A DNA stretch of 64,000 bases. Origin: Angiostrongylus vasorum (taxonomy: Eukaryota > Nematoda > Chromadorea > Rhabditida > Metastrongylidae). Of the stretch, positions 23,438 to 34,690 are shown piece after piece. How positions within the stretch are numbered: position 1 is the stretch's first letter; each line of letters starts with the position of its first letter. The translations under genes and the position numbers were made by a program. The notes below the pieces were generated by a model. That model saw only the letters and a list, made by a program, of their open reading frames with translations, made no database searches and had not been told where the DNA came from. The stretch covers positions 1,302,001 to 1,366,000 of the forward strand of contig JADANN010000359.1 in NCBI GenBank assembly GCA_018806985.1, given 5' to 3'.

Positions 23438-23599
23438 CTGTTGTATTGTATTGTGTTTTTCTATGGAAGCAAATGTATGCTGTTTAACAACCTCGCGATT
23501 GCTGAACAAGAAAACGACGCATTCATATTCCAATGCCGAGGTTAATAGAAAGTCGATCCTGGGAACTGTTAAGGGCATATGGTATTCCCAACAAACTTC

Positions 23600-23910
23600 A
23601 CTGACCCTAAATGCATAATCACGGTCGTGCTGAGATATTTGCAAAACTCCGGACCGCTGGTGTCTGCGGTGGGGATCGAACACGCTACTACCCTTTCCGA
23701 GGGCTAACGCGTTCACCACCACGCCATGCCAGTTCTTCGTTTCATCTCAGCCGTATTATTGGCCTGTAGGAGCTCTCAGCAGTCATCATCAACGGGATTG
23801 CTGCAGACACCAGCAGTCCTTAATTTTGCGAATATCTGAGCACCATCATGGTTATATTTTTGCATAATACCTTGCCATTAAAAAAGAATAAGCAGTAAAT
23901 AAAAAGTGAC
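23600..23910. mobile_element. Inverted pair of SINE B sequences inside RTE-B copy 2
   Basis: 23600-23735 is a minus-strand head (GGCGTGGTGGTGAACGCGTT, B-box GTGTTCGATCCCC) with GGAGTTTTGCAAATATCTCA. 23795-23910 is a plus-strand body and tail ending TGCCATTAAAAAAGAATAAG and CAGTAAATAAAAAG. Together they interrupt the RTE-B reading frame. Confidence 0.7.
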
Positions 23911-24562
23911 GAGACCCTGGACACAGTTTTGATGTGGTCGATGCAGCAAAATCCTTGTCGAAATTTTGCTTGTTCTACTGGTTGCGCCTCATCCAATATC
24001 CTTGATGTGCGCGACCGGATAATCTTCATGGAGACTTGTACAGGGCACTCAACAAGCATATCGGACAGTAGTTACAAGGATCCCTCCAGTCACTTTTCTT
24101 AGGTAGGGTGAGAGTCAGGGACGTCCCGCCACTGGTCGGGGATTTCTTCCTCTTAAAAGCAGCCTATCATGTGGTTTGCCAGAACTACATGTAAATTGTA
24201 GCTTTCAGCTCTAAGGAAGTCGGCAGTGAAGGTCCTGCAGCTGTGCCTTCTTTCGTGCTTTCTACCGGAACTCGAACATCAGACCAAGGAATTCCAGGAG
24301 ATTTTTCTGTAGCGGGGATTTTAGGGTCAGAGACGTGGATTGTGGAGCAAAAAAAAAGATTGTTGTAGAAGGTCTCTGTTATCAATTCCATATTTCGGCG
24401 GGAAGTTTTGGTGATCGCATCTTCGGTCATCAGTGCTGATAGCGGAACATTGTGATGACGCAAGTCCCGACTACACTTTTTTCAGGCTGCTTCTTTTCTC
24501 TGCTCCTTCCAGTAGTTTCTCTAGGATGGATGGGATTTTTAGGACGGTGGAACTATAGAAGG

Positions 24563-24622
24563 ATGATCCCATTTATATTGCAGGGTACCTCCGACTAGTG
24601 TAAAGCGTGCACCCCGAAAAAC
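24563..24622 (-). mobile_element. SINE A head fragment
   Basis: TATTGCAGGGTACCTCCGAC and GTGTAAAGCGTGCAC match the head of SINE A. It sits where X copies 2 and 3 hold a complete SINE A, at the junction with RTE-B. Confidence 0.55.
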
Positions 24623-24885
24623 CAGTATATGGACCGAAATAAGGGCGCCAGGATCAAGTATAGCTGAAAAATCTATGGAAACGTGGAGCTTTTGCTTTTG
24701 GACGGTTAATTTACAGTTGTTAGTCTCGATGTTGACAACAGTTACTATGAGGATCTTCGTTTCTGAAAGTCATGTGTTGATTGCAAACATGTTGATTGTA
24801 GGGGTGCAGACACAATAGTAGTGTTTGTGCTCACAGTTTTATGAGCGTGTAAAGCCGTAGGTAGAATACGGCCGGCCATAGTGAC

Positions 24886-25791
24886 TGCTCTCAATCCCAC
24901 AGAGAGTAGTCGCTGTTTTATCCATATCTACAATATCTTCATTATGTTTTATGGATTATCAATATGGCTGATTCGTTGCATAGTCGACGAGTTGTGACAG
25001 GTGGCTCATATTTTTTGCTTCATCGTTGAATGGAATGCGCTTTGGAGTGTCAGTGAAAACTGATCTTCTTTCTACGACAGAACGCGCAGCTGTTACGACC
25101 AAAAGAGCTCTCAGCGAACTTAGTCACGCCCCATAGCAATGCGATTTGCCTCGCATGATTCGTCCAGATCGCTAGTACCTTTCTAAATTATTTTGGTTTC
25201 CCTAATTATATCAATGTATGCATGTTATGTATAGTTTATTCCATAACATTGTCATTACAACTTTATTATAATCTTCGCACTCATTGCTGTAGCACACTTC
25301 ATTACAAAGAAAGGCTACTTCATACCACTCAATCCAACCAATCTTATCCTCACGACCCACTTATTGTAGCACTCATCATATCGTTCAAACATATGTCGAT
25401 ATTCACCTCTTTCTCCTTATCGCATTTTTACTACAATTTTATACTGTCAAATGCTCACATGTGCTTTCTAATGTGCTAACCACTTCTACCGGCGCTACCG
25501 TATTCTCCGTCACACTCGTGCACCACATTACTCCTACAGCCTGCGCCTTAGTCGCTCTCTCATCTACAGCTGACGTCTTATGCATTACCTTGCTCTCAAC
25601 ACGCGGCACAAGGATACTGTAGCAGACTTTGTGTTGTTATGAGTACATCTCCTTAGTTGCGTCACAGCTGCCTACACATTACGCAATTGTATATTGTATG
25701 TACACAATTCTCAACTCCATTTGTGATTGCCGTTGTTTCATACTGTTCAGAAGGATTGGTTACCCATGTTTTAGGTTCGCTGCTGTACAGC
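24886..25791. other. Unique 0.9-kb segment inserted in repeat X copy 1
   Basis: X copies 2 and 3 are continuous across this point (GGGCGGCAACG at 39238), whereas copy 1 has about 900 bases between CGGCCGGC and CGGCAAAAC. No terminal inverted repeats or convincing target duplication are visible. The only frames are short (25222-25479, 25657-25926) and unrecognised. Confidence 0.4.
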
Positions 25792-26964
25792 GGCAAAACA
25801 CATAATGTACCAGTTTTCAGCCCTCATCCTACCTGTAGGTGCTTCAATCATTCCGATAATTTATGGTCTGTTTCAGAAATAAGCCGAACATTTCTAGGTA
25901 GTGGTTGTTCTGCTGAACGCAGCTAAGCTTCCACTCGTGAGTGAGTACTAAATCATATCAGGTTCCTCGTTATCATGCTCATCAGTAAGACCAATGCTAT
26001 CGAATGATACTCATTCATTGAGACAAACTATTTTCAGCGGATGAAACATGTTCTCTTAAACTAAAACACAAGCAGATGCTTGAGGAATTCCACAAACAAC
26101 ACAATTTTCCTGTGGTAAGTAGCAGTTGTTCGGTAGCCACGGCGGCTTTCAGCGATGTCATTCCGTTTTGACCAAAAATGCATGCGAAAAAGATTACGAT
26201 AGGCGTTCAAGTGAAATCTCAGTTGTGGTAATTCCCACGACCGATTTTCTATTAACTTCGGCATTGAAGAAATAATTCAGTAACATTTTGTGTCTGCTCA
26301 ACAAGAGCACAAAGAATGCTATTAGTTTTCTGGAACAATTTGCAAGAGCAAGACGTAGTTTAAGTGAGTGTTGTTGTGCTCTATGATCTGATAATACAGA
26401 ACGAGATATGCCCTTCTCTTTACGCTAAGCGTCTCTAAGAAGAGTAGGTTTATCGCTCACATCAAGGTTATTTCGAGCAGTGCTCGTGGAAATCACTGGC
26501 CTACCATTGTAAGGCGAAATTGTAAACGTGTGTGAGAAGTGGTAACCAACATTCGTCATTGATCGGATTATTGGATGTAGAACTGTGTTTGAAATGACTC
26601 AAAAGAAGTGATTCATTCGCCACCAAGGTCAGCAAACTGCGGACCAGTTCGCGGACTTCTGTAAGCACTCAAGTAAGTACCGTACCAATTACTGGACATA
26701 GGGGGTAGTACCCTTCGTGTCTACCTTCTTGTATTGTCCGATCCCACCATACGTCATTACGGCGCGATGAGAAAAGGCAGAGGGGATTTCCTGGAGCCCA
26801 TTCTATTTCCTCGATGATTGTCCCGAACTTCGGGTGACAGATGCTTCAAAAAAATGTTTCGCTGGAATCGCTTAAAAACAATTCTGGCTTGCATTTCATC
26901 AGTTCACGACTGCATTGCAGACACAAATCGCACAAAGCGGATATTGCGACAAAGGATGAGAAGT

Positions 26965-27140
26965 GTTTGGTGTTGATTCATGCAGTGACCTACCGATGTA
27001 AAAGTCACTTTGCTATCCTCTTACACAAATATGATACCAATTCAGGAGGGATACAAGGCTTCCTTAGCCCACAATGCGGAATCGAACTAGCAATCGGTTC
27101 GGGCTGTATTAGAGGACACCTTTACACCCACACCCGTAAG
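26965..27140 (-). mobile_element. SINE A, old diverged copy inside repeat X
   Basis: CAGTGACCTACCGATGTAAA and CACCTTTACACCCACACCC keep the outline of SINE A; the same old copy is at 43180-43352 in X copy 3. Confidence 0.5.
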
Positions 27141-27167
27141 GTATTGAGAATTAACAATAAGTAAATA

Positions 27168-30100
27168 ATCTTAACCTTTTATTTACTGCCTACTCTTTTT
27201 TAATGGCAGGGTATCACCTGTATCACCTGTAGTCCCGTTGGTCGTCGAGTGACTCGAGCGGGCGCCAGTAAGTCTTCCATTTTTTCCCTGTCGCGTGCAA
27301 GAGTAGCCCAGTGGGTTCTGCTCGCTCTAGGGACTCGTCGAGCATAATATCTTTCTTCAAGGCTCTTTGTGAAGAACTCTGACCATCGGGTCGGTGGTCT
27401 TCCTGCAGTATGTTTGACATCCCGAGGAATTCAGTCACTAACCGCTCTTGTCCATCGGTTGTCATTTATAAGCATTACGTGTCCGGCCCACCTTATCTTC
27501 GACTGTTTGGCGTACAGAACGGCATCTTTGATTTTTGATCGTCGACGCAGATCGGAGCTTCGAATCCCTTCCCTTACTTGTGTGGAACGGGATACTCCTA
27601 GCATCGCCCTTTCGACTGAGCGTTCAATAACGCTAAGTGACCTTTCATCCTGCCTACGCAACGACCAAGTTTCTGACGCGTATGTTAGGGCAGGAAGTAC
27701 TGTTGAGTCGAGAAAGGTGGGCACGGAGTCGAGGTGTTCCTTGTTCTCTTCACTACATCCTCGATGCTTTTGAAAGCACCCCAAGCCGCTCGTTTCCTTC
27801 TGCTCAGCTCTGGAGCTAGGTCGTTCATCATATTGATTTCCCGACCTAGATAGATATAACTGGAGCATTCGGAGATATTCGTTCCGTTGAGCATGAATGG
27901 GGCATGAGAAACCAATCCGTTCTTCACGAACATCGTTTTTTGTCAGATTTATTTGAAAACCAATCTTTCCACAGGCTTTATCAAAGTCGGTAAGCATTCG
28001 TTCCGCTTGGCCAATGTTTGGTGTTATAAGGGCGATGTCTTCAGCAAAGCGAAGATGGTGTAACTGCCGACCATCGATTTTCATTCCCATATTATCCCAT
28101 TCCAATGTTCGCATGACGTTCTGGAGGGTGGCGGTAAATAATTTTGGCGAGGTGGTATCGCTTGCCTAACTCCTCTTTTTGACGTCAATGATAATGTCGT
28201 CGTAGAATGGTGATACCTTGGTTGTGAAATTTTTGTACAGCTCACGAAGAATCTTTATGTACTGAGTAGGGATTCCTTGACTATCCAGGGCTTCCAAGAC
28301 TGCTTCTATCTCGACTGAATCAATGGCCTTTTGTAAATCGATGAAGGTGAGACAGAGCGGTCTTTTTGTACTCTCGCGATACTTCAATGAGCCTTGTTAC
28401 CGTGTGGATGTGGTCCATCGTACTGAATCCTTTTCGAAACCCTGCTTGCTCACATGGCTTTCCTTCGTCCAAACCTGTTTAGGATGACTCGAGTGAAAAG
28501 TTTGTAGACGACAAACAGTAAGCAGATTGGACGATAGTTGCCGACATCCTGTAGGTCACCGTTCTTGAACAATAACACGGTCTTGCTGGTTTTCCAGTGG
28601 GTAGGGACCTTGCATTCGGACAGGTAACATGTGAAGAGCCGAGCCAGTGTGTTTACGAGGATTGACAGAATGTTCTTCAGGTGGTCTGGTCTTATCCTGT
28701 CCGGACCAGGAGTTGTTCGATTTTTCACCGACGAAATGGCATGTCGGATTTCGGAAAGGGAGAACCGGTGGTACAACATATCCATCCTCCTTTATTTCAT
28801 ATGACGGAAGGTGGACGTGGCTATCGAAGAGATCCGAGTAGTATTCGTGAATAATTTTCTCCATTGCCTTTCCGGACGCTATAACTGTTCCGTCTGCGCG
28901 CCGGAGTGCAATCATTTTGGTCTTGTAATTGGCGAAGCTCCCGGTGGGCTTTGCGAATGCTTTTCTCCCCTCTGCAGCTTCGACCATTTCTGCTGCTGTT
29001 CTCTCTTTAAGATCTTCTTTTATCGCCTGTCTGCACTGTTTTGCAAGTTCGGACGTTAGTTCGCGGTTGTCTGCAGCTCGTGCGATTCCCGCGCTGCCGT
29101 ATCAGCTCGAGTGTTTCTGGAGACAAACGTCTCTTGGTAACTTTCGAACTCTCAGCTTTCATAGCCCTATTGTGAAGATGTTGAATGAGCCGATCGTATT
29201 CTTCGTCGATGTTATCGAGAACGGCATCTTCCCAACAGCCGGCTAATGAATTGAATAAGTCCCAGTTTGCGGTGGTTCTGGGTCTTCGGTTTTTGAATTT
29301 AGCGGCTTCTTCTCTTTTCCGCGAGAAGTAGAATCTTGCACGAAGGAGACGGTGGTCTGAATCCCGTGTAGAATTTTGGGACAAAGCGACATCGGTTAGG
29401 CAAAACCTTATATTTACTATGACGTGGTCTATTTCGTTATGGTACTCTCCATTGGGAGACTCCCACGTCCAGCGCTTAGGGTTGGGGCTTCTGGAATTGT
29501 GAGTTACCATGGATTGTCTTGGTCGCCATGATAAACTCAGCCATTCACCCTGTTCGTTCCATTTTAATCCGTGGGTCCCAATGTGACGTTCTTCAGACGT
29601 TCTTCTTGGTCCAATCTTGGCGTTGAAATCTCCAATGATGACCTTGAAGAATGTGTGGTCTTCTCTGTAGAACTTCTCCAAGTCCGTATAGAATGCTTCG
29701 ACTTCTTTTTCGTCATAGTTTGATGTCGACGCCTAAACGACGAAGATTGTCAAGGCCGGTATTGATCCACATCTTTTTAATCGTAAACGTCCGATTCGGG
29801 TTGTATGTTGTTCGAATGAATCGATGTTCATGGACAAACTCGTGTTGACCAGAACGCCGACGCTGCCAACTCCTTTACTGCCGCATGTTCCAAGGAACAG
29901 TTCTTCTCCGGTGTCATAGACGGAGTTGAAAGGCTGGCGTCTTCTCGTCTCGGCCAGGCCGATGACGTCGTACTTTATCCTTCTTGCTTGCATGAGCAAG
30001 TCTTCTATCGAGGACTCGGATGCAAGTGTACGTGCATTGTAGGTACAGATCGTCACCATAGTTCTTCGAAATTCAGGCAGCTTCCATTGACCGTGAGATT

Positions 30101-30605
30101 TTAGCAGCCTCTCCGTACTCGTCCTACCCAACGCTGCAAAATTGGGGGGCTCTTTCGGGGTCAGGGGAATGAGGCCCGTTTTTTTTTACTGTGTTTAGCA
30201 TTTTTTGATACCCACGTATAGCTTGCTGGGCTCTGAACGTGGGTTGCTGGGTATACTCACGGGTAGCTTGCCAGGCTCTCCCAGAGTGGACATGGAGCCT
30301 ATTTGTTGGAGGCGACTCCTAACCGCCTCCCATATACTTCCCTGTCACTTGATTGCAGGCTTTTGGCCGAATTGACTCGTAGAATACAATCTGCCTAAAC
30401 TAGAACGCACCCACACACGCGTGCATGAATACACCCCATAAATGTGCCAAATCGGCGCAGAAGAAACAGCTCTCAGGGAAGCTCCGCCACCTGGGGACGC
30501 GCCACGTAGCCTCGCGACTAACCGGCTCGAGATCCCTCATATGAGGGAGATCCGTGGATGGCACTGAATGGCAGGGTATCTTGCGAAATACAACGTTAAT
30601 AAATA
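27168..30605 (-). mobile_element. RTE-A copy 1, near full-length RTE-type retrotransposon
   Basis: Minus-strand frames follow in order. AP endonuclease at 29007-30131 has [45 protein letters not shown] and DSDHRLLRA, with one in-frame TAG at about 29731. Reverse transcriptase spans 28166-28987 (TTPGPDRIRPDHLKN, FIDLQKAIDSVE). The segment at 27900-28114 carries LRFAEDIALITPN, where the usual second catalytic pair DD is ED. A C-terminal IRWAGHVM region ends near 27480. Frame breaks near 29050 and elsewhere disable it. A 12-bp direct repeat AATAAGTAAATA flanks it at 27156-27167 and 30606-30617. Copy 2 lies at 34690-37935 in the same orientation. Confidence 0.85.
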
Positions 30606-31639
30606 AATAAGTAAATAGCTGTTTGCTAATGCTTCGCTTTAAACAGATTATTTTGAAACAGCTGTGTTCTGCCACTACTTGAAGATTGATGCCGATTTGT
30701 AGGTGTGAGATTGTGGTCTAGAAAACCGTGCAGAGACCGAATTCGACAGAGCTGCGGCAGCTAGTGCAAATTTCCCTCGGACGGAAAATTTCCGAATACT
30801 ACCTCATTGCAACTTCTGAGAGGAAGTATGTTCTGCACTTCTTAACATTTTAAAGTTTTCCGCACAAGCGCTGGCACGTTTTTTGTGATTTTCTAATGAT
30901 TTTAGGAACCTTAACCAGGCTATTAAAAAACTTAACCCATTACTCCTCGAGGACGTAGGTTATTTTGTTACCTAAACACTGTTCTTAATTCAATATCTCC
31001 TGCGCCTTGAGCAAGAAAATAAAACTAAAAAGCATGTTCTAGGCGAAATATATGCGACCAGGCACTAAGTACGGTTGTAACACGGAGAAAAGAGGAACAG
31101 AACTACGCCTTGCTTGCCTTTACTTTACAGCCTATGTAGGGACTTTCATCCATCGGTGTTAGCTGTTTTTTCAGCCTCTTCATCTAATTAGACATTTTTT
31201 CAGGGCGACTAAGCGATGAATCAGTGGGACAAACAGCGTAACAACCAACAAGACAAACAACATATTGATATCTTTTTAGCATGCAAATATGCTAATGAGC
31301 CTTTATTGTTTTGTAATCGTAATGAAAAAAGAAAAAGGTTGCTGTCAAAAACCTCTAGGACAATGGATTGAAGAAGTTTTCAAAGTCTGGGCATGGAAAA
31401 TTTTCATAGGGCACGAAGTCTCCCATTGAAGTTCGGCACTCTTTTTATGTTGTGTTAGAAACTCTCTCCAGTGGATTGTTTGTTTTTTTCCTCAACGCAC
31501 CCAACTAGTGGTTTAGATAGTAATTGCTGTTTTATTGTTGAGCATCGCAACAGTATCCCAAACAATGTCTTAACTTTTATTTATTCCCTATTCATTTTCA
31601 AGACAAGGTGCAATGTTAATTCTCAGAATCAGAAGTACA

Positions 31640-31790
31640 ACCACAAGTGCGCGGTGATGTGATCCAGGCTCATGACCTAATTTGGGCTTCGAACCCATGA
31701 TTAGCGTTTCCGGAGACTCACATGTCATCCGCTAGACCAACTTAAACCACTGCTTTGTCTTTTTTAGCAGTCGGCTTTTCCACCATAATT
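31640..31790 (-). mobile_element. SINE C copy in repeat X copy 1
   Basis: Minus strand: AGTTGGTCTAGCGGATGACA and a perfect B box GGGTTCGAAGCCC, ending in the CTCATGAGCC region. Confidence 0.7.
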
Positions 31791-32102
31791 TTTTCCACCA
31801 GCAATCACTTTTTGCTTATATCTCAGCATCCTTGCGGTGGTATTTCACAAAACAAATACGCTTGAAAAGTGCTTAATTTCAGGTGCAAAACTGTCGAACT
31901 CCTCACTTCTCTGATATGAAAATGCGTGTGAACTTGACTTTGCAAAATGAAAATTCTGTCGTTCCCTTTTACAGAACTTTTGGAAAATTTGATCTTGATC
32001 CCTCCAAATCTAACATACCATTGTTTCTTCTTCGTCATGTGACATATGTAACAGTATTTTTTGTAAGGTCTGGTCAAAACAGTTGACATTTAATCATCTT
32101 TA

Positions 32103-32492
32103 CATACTTACTTGATACTTGAAACGGCGCGTCCTCACTGGTTGTGCGAGCCTCAGCATAATCACCACTTTTCGTAGATTTGCTGGTTAAGCCATTGTGG
32201 TTCCCTGGAATCTCGAGCTCAGCCTGGCCAAAGTCTGCCCCGGGTCTTCACCACCAAAGGCAGTCGCAGCCTTTGTTGATCAGGGAGGGACATTTGCCAC
32301 CATGAGACTTCGATACCAGAACGGTGGTGGATCCTGGTATTAGTTTACTCTTAGCTAGACTTCCTGATGGAAACGCCGGATTCCTTTTTCAGCTTGGAAG
32401 ACCCTGCCGGGGGGACGAATCCTCCGCTGTATATCGCAGTCCCACACCCAGAAGCACATCCCAGTCACAATGAGCCGGTAAATCGTTGTTAG
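32103..32492 (-). mobile_element. Family E, copy 2
   Basis: Matches 10640-11078 throughout, e.g. CTAGCTAAGAGTAAACTAAT and GGAAACGCCGGATTCC-type blocks. Confidence 0.7.
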
Positions 32493-32499
32493 ATAATCA

Positions 32500-32682
32500 T
32501 CTTTAACAGTATCTAATTCGATAATGTTGTTAGCCCCGGAAAGGGTAATACCGAGTTCGCTCCCCACCGCAGACACCAGCGTTCCGGAGTTTTGCAAATA
32601 TCTCGGCATCATTGTGGTTGTATTTCGCATTATAGCATGCCATAAAAAATCACGCTAGGCAGCAAATAAAAAGTCGGCATTG
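32500..32682 (+). mobile_element. SINE B copy
   Basis: GTTAGCCCCGGAAAGGGTAA, B-box-like GAGTTCGCTCCCC, GGAGTTTTGCAAATATCTCG and the tail GGCAGCAAATAAAAAG. A-box end degraded. Confidence 0.7.
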
Positions 32683-33339
32683 CCACTTTTAATTCCTGCC
32701 TATTCGTTTTTCATAGCACGGTGCGAAGTAGAATACGGTGAAGATATAGGAATGCAATATTCGTGGGCAGCGGTAAGGTTAATCGCGAGTTCGAAGTTCA
32801 AATGAGGTTCCGAGTTGCACTCACAAGTCACCGCGCTTTTGGTTGTGCTCTCCCAAGTTCATTACCACATTGTGGTTGAGAGGGGACCTTAAGTTTAGGG
32901 CTTCGTTCTGCAGGGATAGTTCATTGCGTACAGCGTCCCGCAGTAAACCAGTGAAACTTCTTCATCCAGAAGCCCAGCAAGGATTGTATGAAAACCAAAG
33001 ATTGCCGCTGCCCTAGTAATGTCACAACACGACAATTCTCTCTCACATAAACAAGTCCCTGCAACTGGCATTGGTTAAAGGTGAACTCAAGGTGGGTGGG
33101 AAACTCAAGATTCTGGAGAAAAGAAGTCCCGCTCAACCAGTAAATCACCACCTGTCTTGTAAAAAAACGTGCTGGGGCTTCAACAATTTTTCATGAAGAT
33201 CAACCTTTCAGGTTTTCAACTAGTTAGAAGAATGTTATGTTTTAGCTTTGATTTACTGCCCATTATTTTTTTCATGGAGTAATATAGTGTGAAGTAACAT
33301 CATCACTGTAAGCTGTGACGTGCTTGTACTGAGGGATGT
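32683..33339. other. No gene recognised; SINE tail pieces
   Basis: Two short pieces resemble the SINE-B/RTE-A tail on the minus strand (about 32685-32715 and 33245-33280). The rest is unassigned. Confidence 0.4.
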
Positions 33340-34690
33340 ATTCTCACATCAAATTTGTTTTGGAGAACATCGAGCTTTCATTTTCACCACACAGCCACTA
33401 ATACCATATTTCCAGTGCATCATACAGTCCATCTTACGAGCACCCAGATGTTCCTGGATCACCTACGTAACGCGCGTCTTAACAGCGTTTACGTAATGCA
33501 GTCCTTCGACGTCACAGCCCTTTATGCAAGCGTGTCGAATGACTTCGTTATGCAATCCATTCTCGAACTCTCTACACAACATGCAGAAGCGATATGCATG
33601 TACGGCTTCACGAATCAGCAGTTGATGACACTCATAAAGGAGTACCTAAATTGCTCAATCCTTTAGATGGTACGGAAAGTACTACGCGCAAATAAGATGG
33701 TTGGCAATGGAAAAGCGACCGGAAGCAAGCTTTGCCATCGCATTTATGTCTAAGGTGGAAGCACCAGTAGCCGTCCTCCAGTCATTACTTTACTGTATGT
33801 ACACAGGTGATTTGTCATTCGCTAATAACAAGAGGAAGTGGACAAATGTTTCGAGTTATTAAATGAACAGTCGAAGTACATCAAATTTATCCGAGAGAAA
33901 CCAGAAGAAGACTGGCTTTCCATTTGTGAACGTTATAATTGACCTGTCCGAAAACGGCTACATTACGAAATGTTACCGAAAACCAAGTAGTAAAAGCATA
34001 CTGGTTCATCACCTCTCTCCTCACCCTTCACACACAAAAAAGGGCTCATGTAAGAAACATGTTTCGAACAGCCATTGGCGTGTGCATAGGAAGAGAGCAG
34101 AAGGAGGAGTCGCGAAAAACCTGACAATTAGCCATTTCCAGTGGAGACGAAACTTCAGCACCTCGGTTTAAGTCTATAGGAAAATTTAAGTTTCCCATCG
34201 ACAACTCTAACGATAATAAGTTTTCGTTTATCCCACCTTTCGTTTCAAGAGAAATAGTTGGAGAAAACTTTTGCTTAGGAAAGGCCGATCTAGAGAATTC
34301 GGTAACGGTAATCGAAACATCACCGATTACTCTAAGACGCCAGTTAGTTCACAACCGCCTTTATGACCGTCTATGTGCAACGAAAAATTGCATAATTTGG
34401 CCATGACTGCATAAGTTGAGATACGGTTTATCCGGAAACGGATAGATCTCTCTGCGACCGTATAAAAAATCATCTAATCGCTAAACTCAAAGCTAAAGCA
34501 AATAGGCCACTATGCGCGCATAGGACATAGAGACATGACGGGGAAGATTTTAAAGCATTGGTTGCCATCCTCGCACAGAAGTCGAAAACAACAGCGCTCA
34601 AAACTATCCAGCCATTGTGATAAATTCCAGCAATTTGAAAATTAACCGCAGGAAGCAATACCTCATAATTACGCGTGATCTCACACACCA
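33340..34690 (+). mobile_element. Penelope-like element copy 2, 5'-truncated
   Basis: Begins within the reverse transcriptase (STQMFLDHLRNA, then SFDVTALYASVSNDFVMQS at 33490-33560), continues through HVRNMFRTAIG (34040-34075) and RRQLVHNRLYDRLCATKNC (34340-34390), and ends in the C-terminal region matching 23010-23190 of the complete copy. Several frameshifts and stops. Its 3' end is replaced by RTE-A copy 2. Confidence 0.72.

Larger units (their letters stand above)
20386..23570 (+). mobile_element. Penelope-like retroelement (RT plus GIY-YIG), structurally complete but frameshifted
   Basis: The coding region reads on the plus strand. N-terminal part at 20620-20830 (CFQHRVVPKFIKRKRL, IEMELLRAALRSKQ), then ELGPSFAPSQS near 21100, then reverse transcriptase at 21470-22260 with PVLYLLIKTHKL, SFDVTALYTNVSN, IRGLAMGQRLAPSLA and an intact YVDD at about 22226. 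A one-base frame change lies just before YVDD. The GIY-YIG endonuclease region at 22880-22990 reads IYLISCNNCGDE and VAETGRP with a damaged YVG, followed by stops. Target duplications AAGGGCA flank it (20379-20385 and 23571-23577). A 33-bp direct repeat lies at 20512-20544 and 23538-23570, and the terminal segments at 20386-20511 and 23400-23535 are inverted copies, the arrangement described for Penelope partial LTRs. It is no longer able to encode the whole protein. Confidence 0.85.
19236..24550 (-). mobile_element. RTE-B copy 2, interrupted by a Penelope-like element and SINEs
   Basis: Sequence at 19236-20385 matches the 3' half of RTE-B copy 1, and 23571-23600 plus 23905-24550 continue it. 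The reading EQAKFRQGFCCIDHIKTVSR at about 23905-23975 is the RT segment that precedes SEVCWEYHMPL (23571-23605), which in turn precedes PLVTTFVNYEKGFDS at the left break (20340-20385). The 3.2-kb element 20386-23570 and SINE-B sequences at 23600-23910 were therefore inserted later. The frame has several stops, so the copy is dead. The right end merges into repeat X near 24550. Confidence 0.78.
24551..32095 (+). repeat. Repeat X, copy 1 (interrupted by RTE-A)
   Basis: Segments 24600-24885, 25792-27167 and 30606-32095 match, in this order, parts of X copies 2 and 3. Examples are AAGCTTCCACTCGTGAGTGA at about 25927 (also 39388 and, inverted, 44430) and the 30610-32090 block, which is the inverse complement of 41714-43140. 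RTE-A copy 1 (27168-30605) and a 0.9-kb unrelated segment (24886-25791) are insertions. No transposase or other protein was recognised in X, and neither terminal repeats nor true ends could be set. Confidence 0.75.

Noticed and set aside
26000..26030. ACTGATGAGCATGATAACGAGGAAC-type word (minus strand) in repeat X, considered as another hammerhead
   Set aside because: The second core box is GGAAC instead of GAAA and stem II does not pair.
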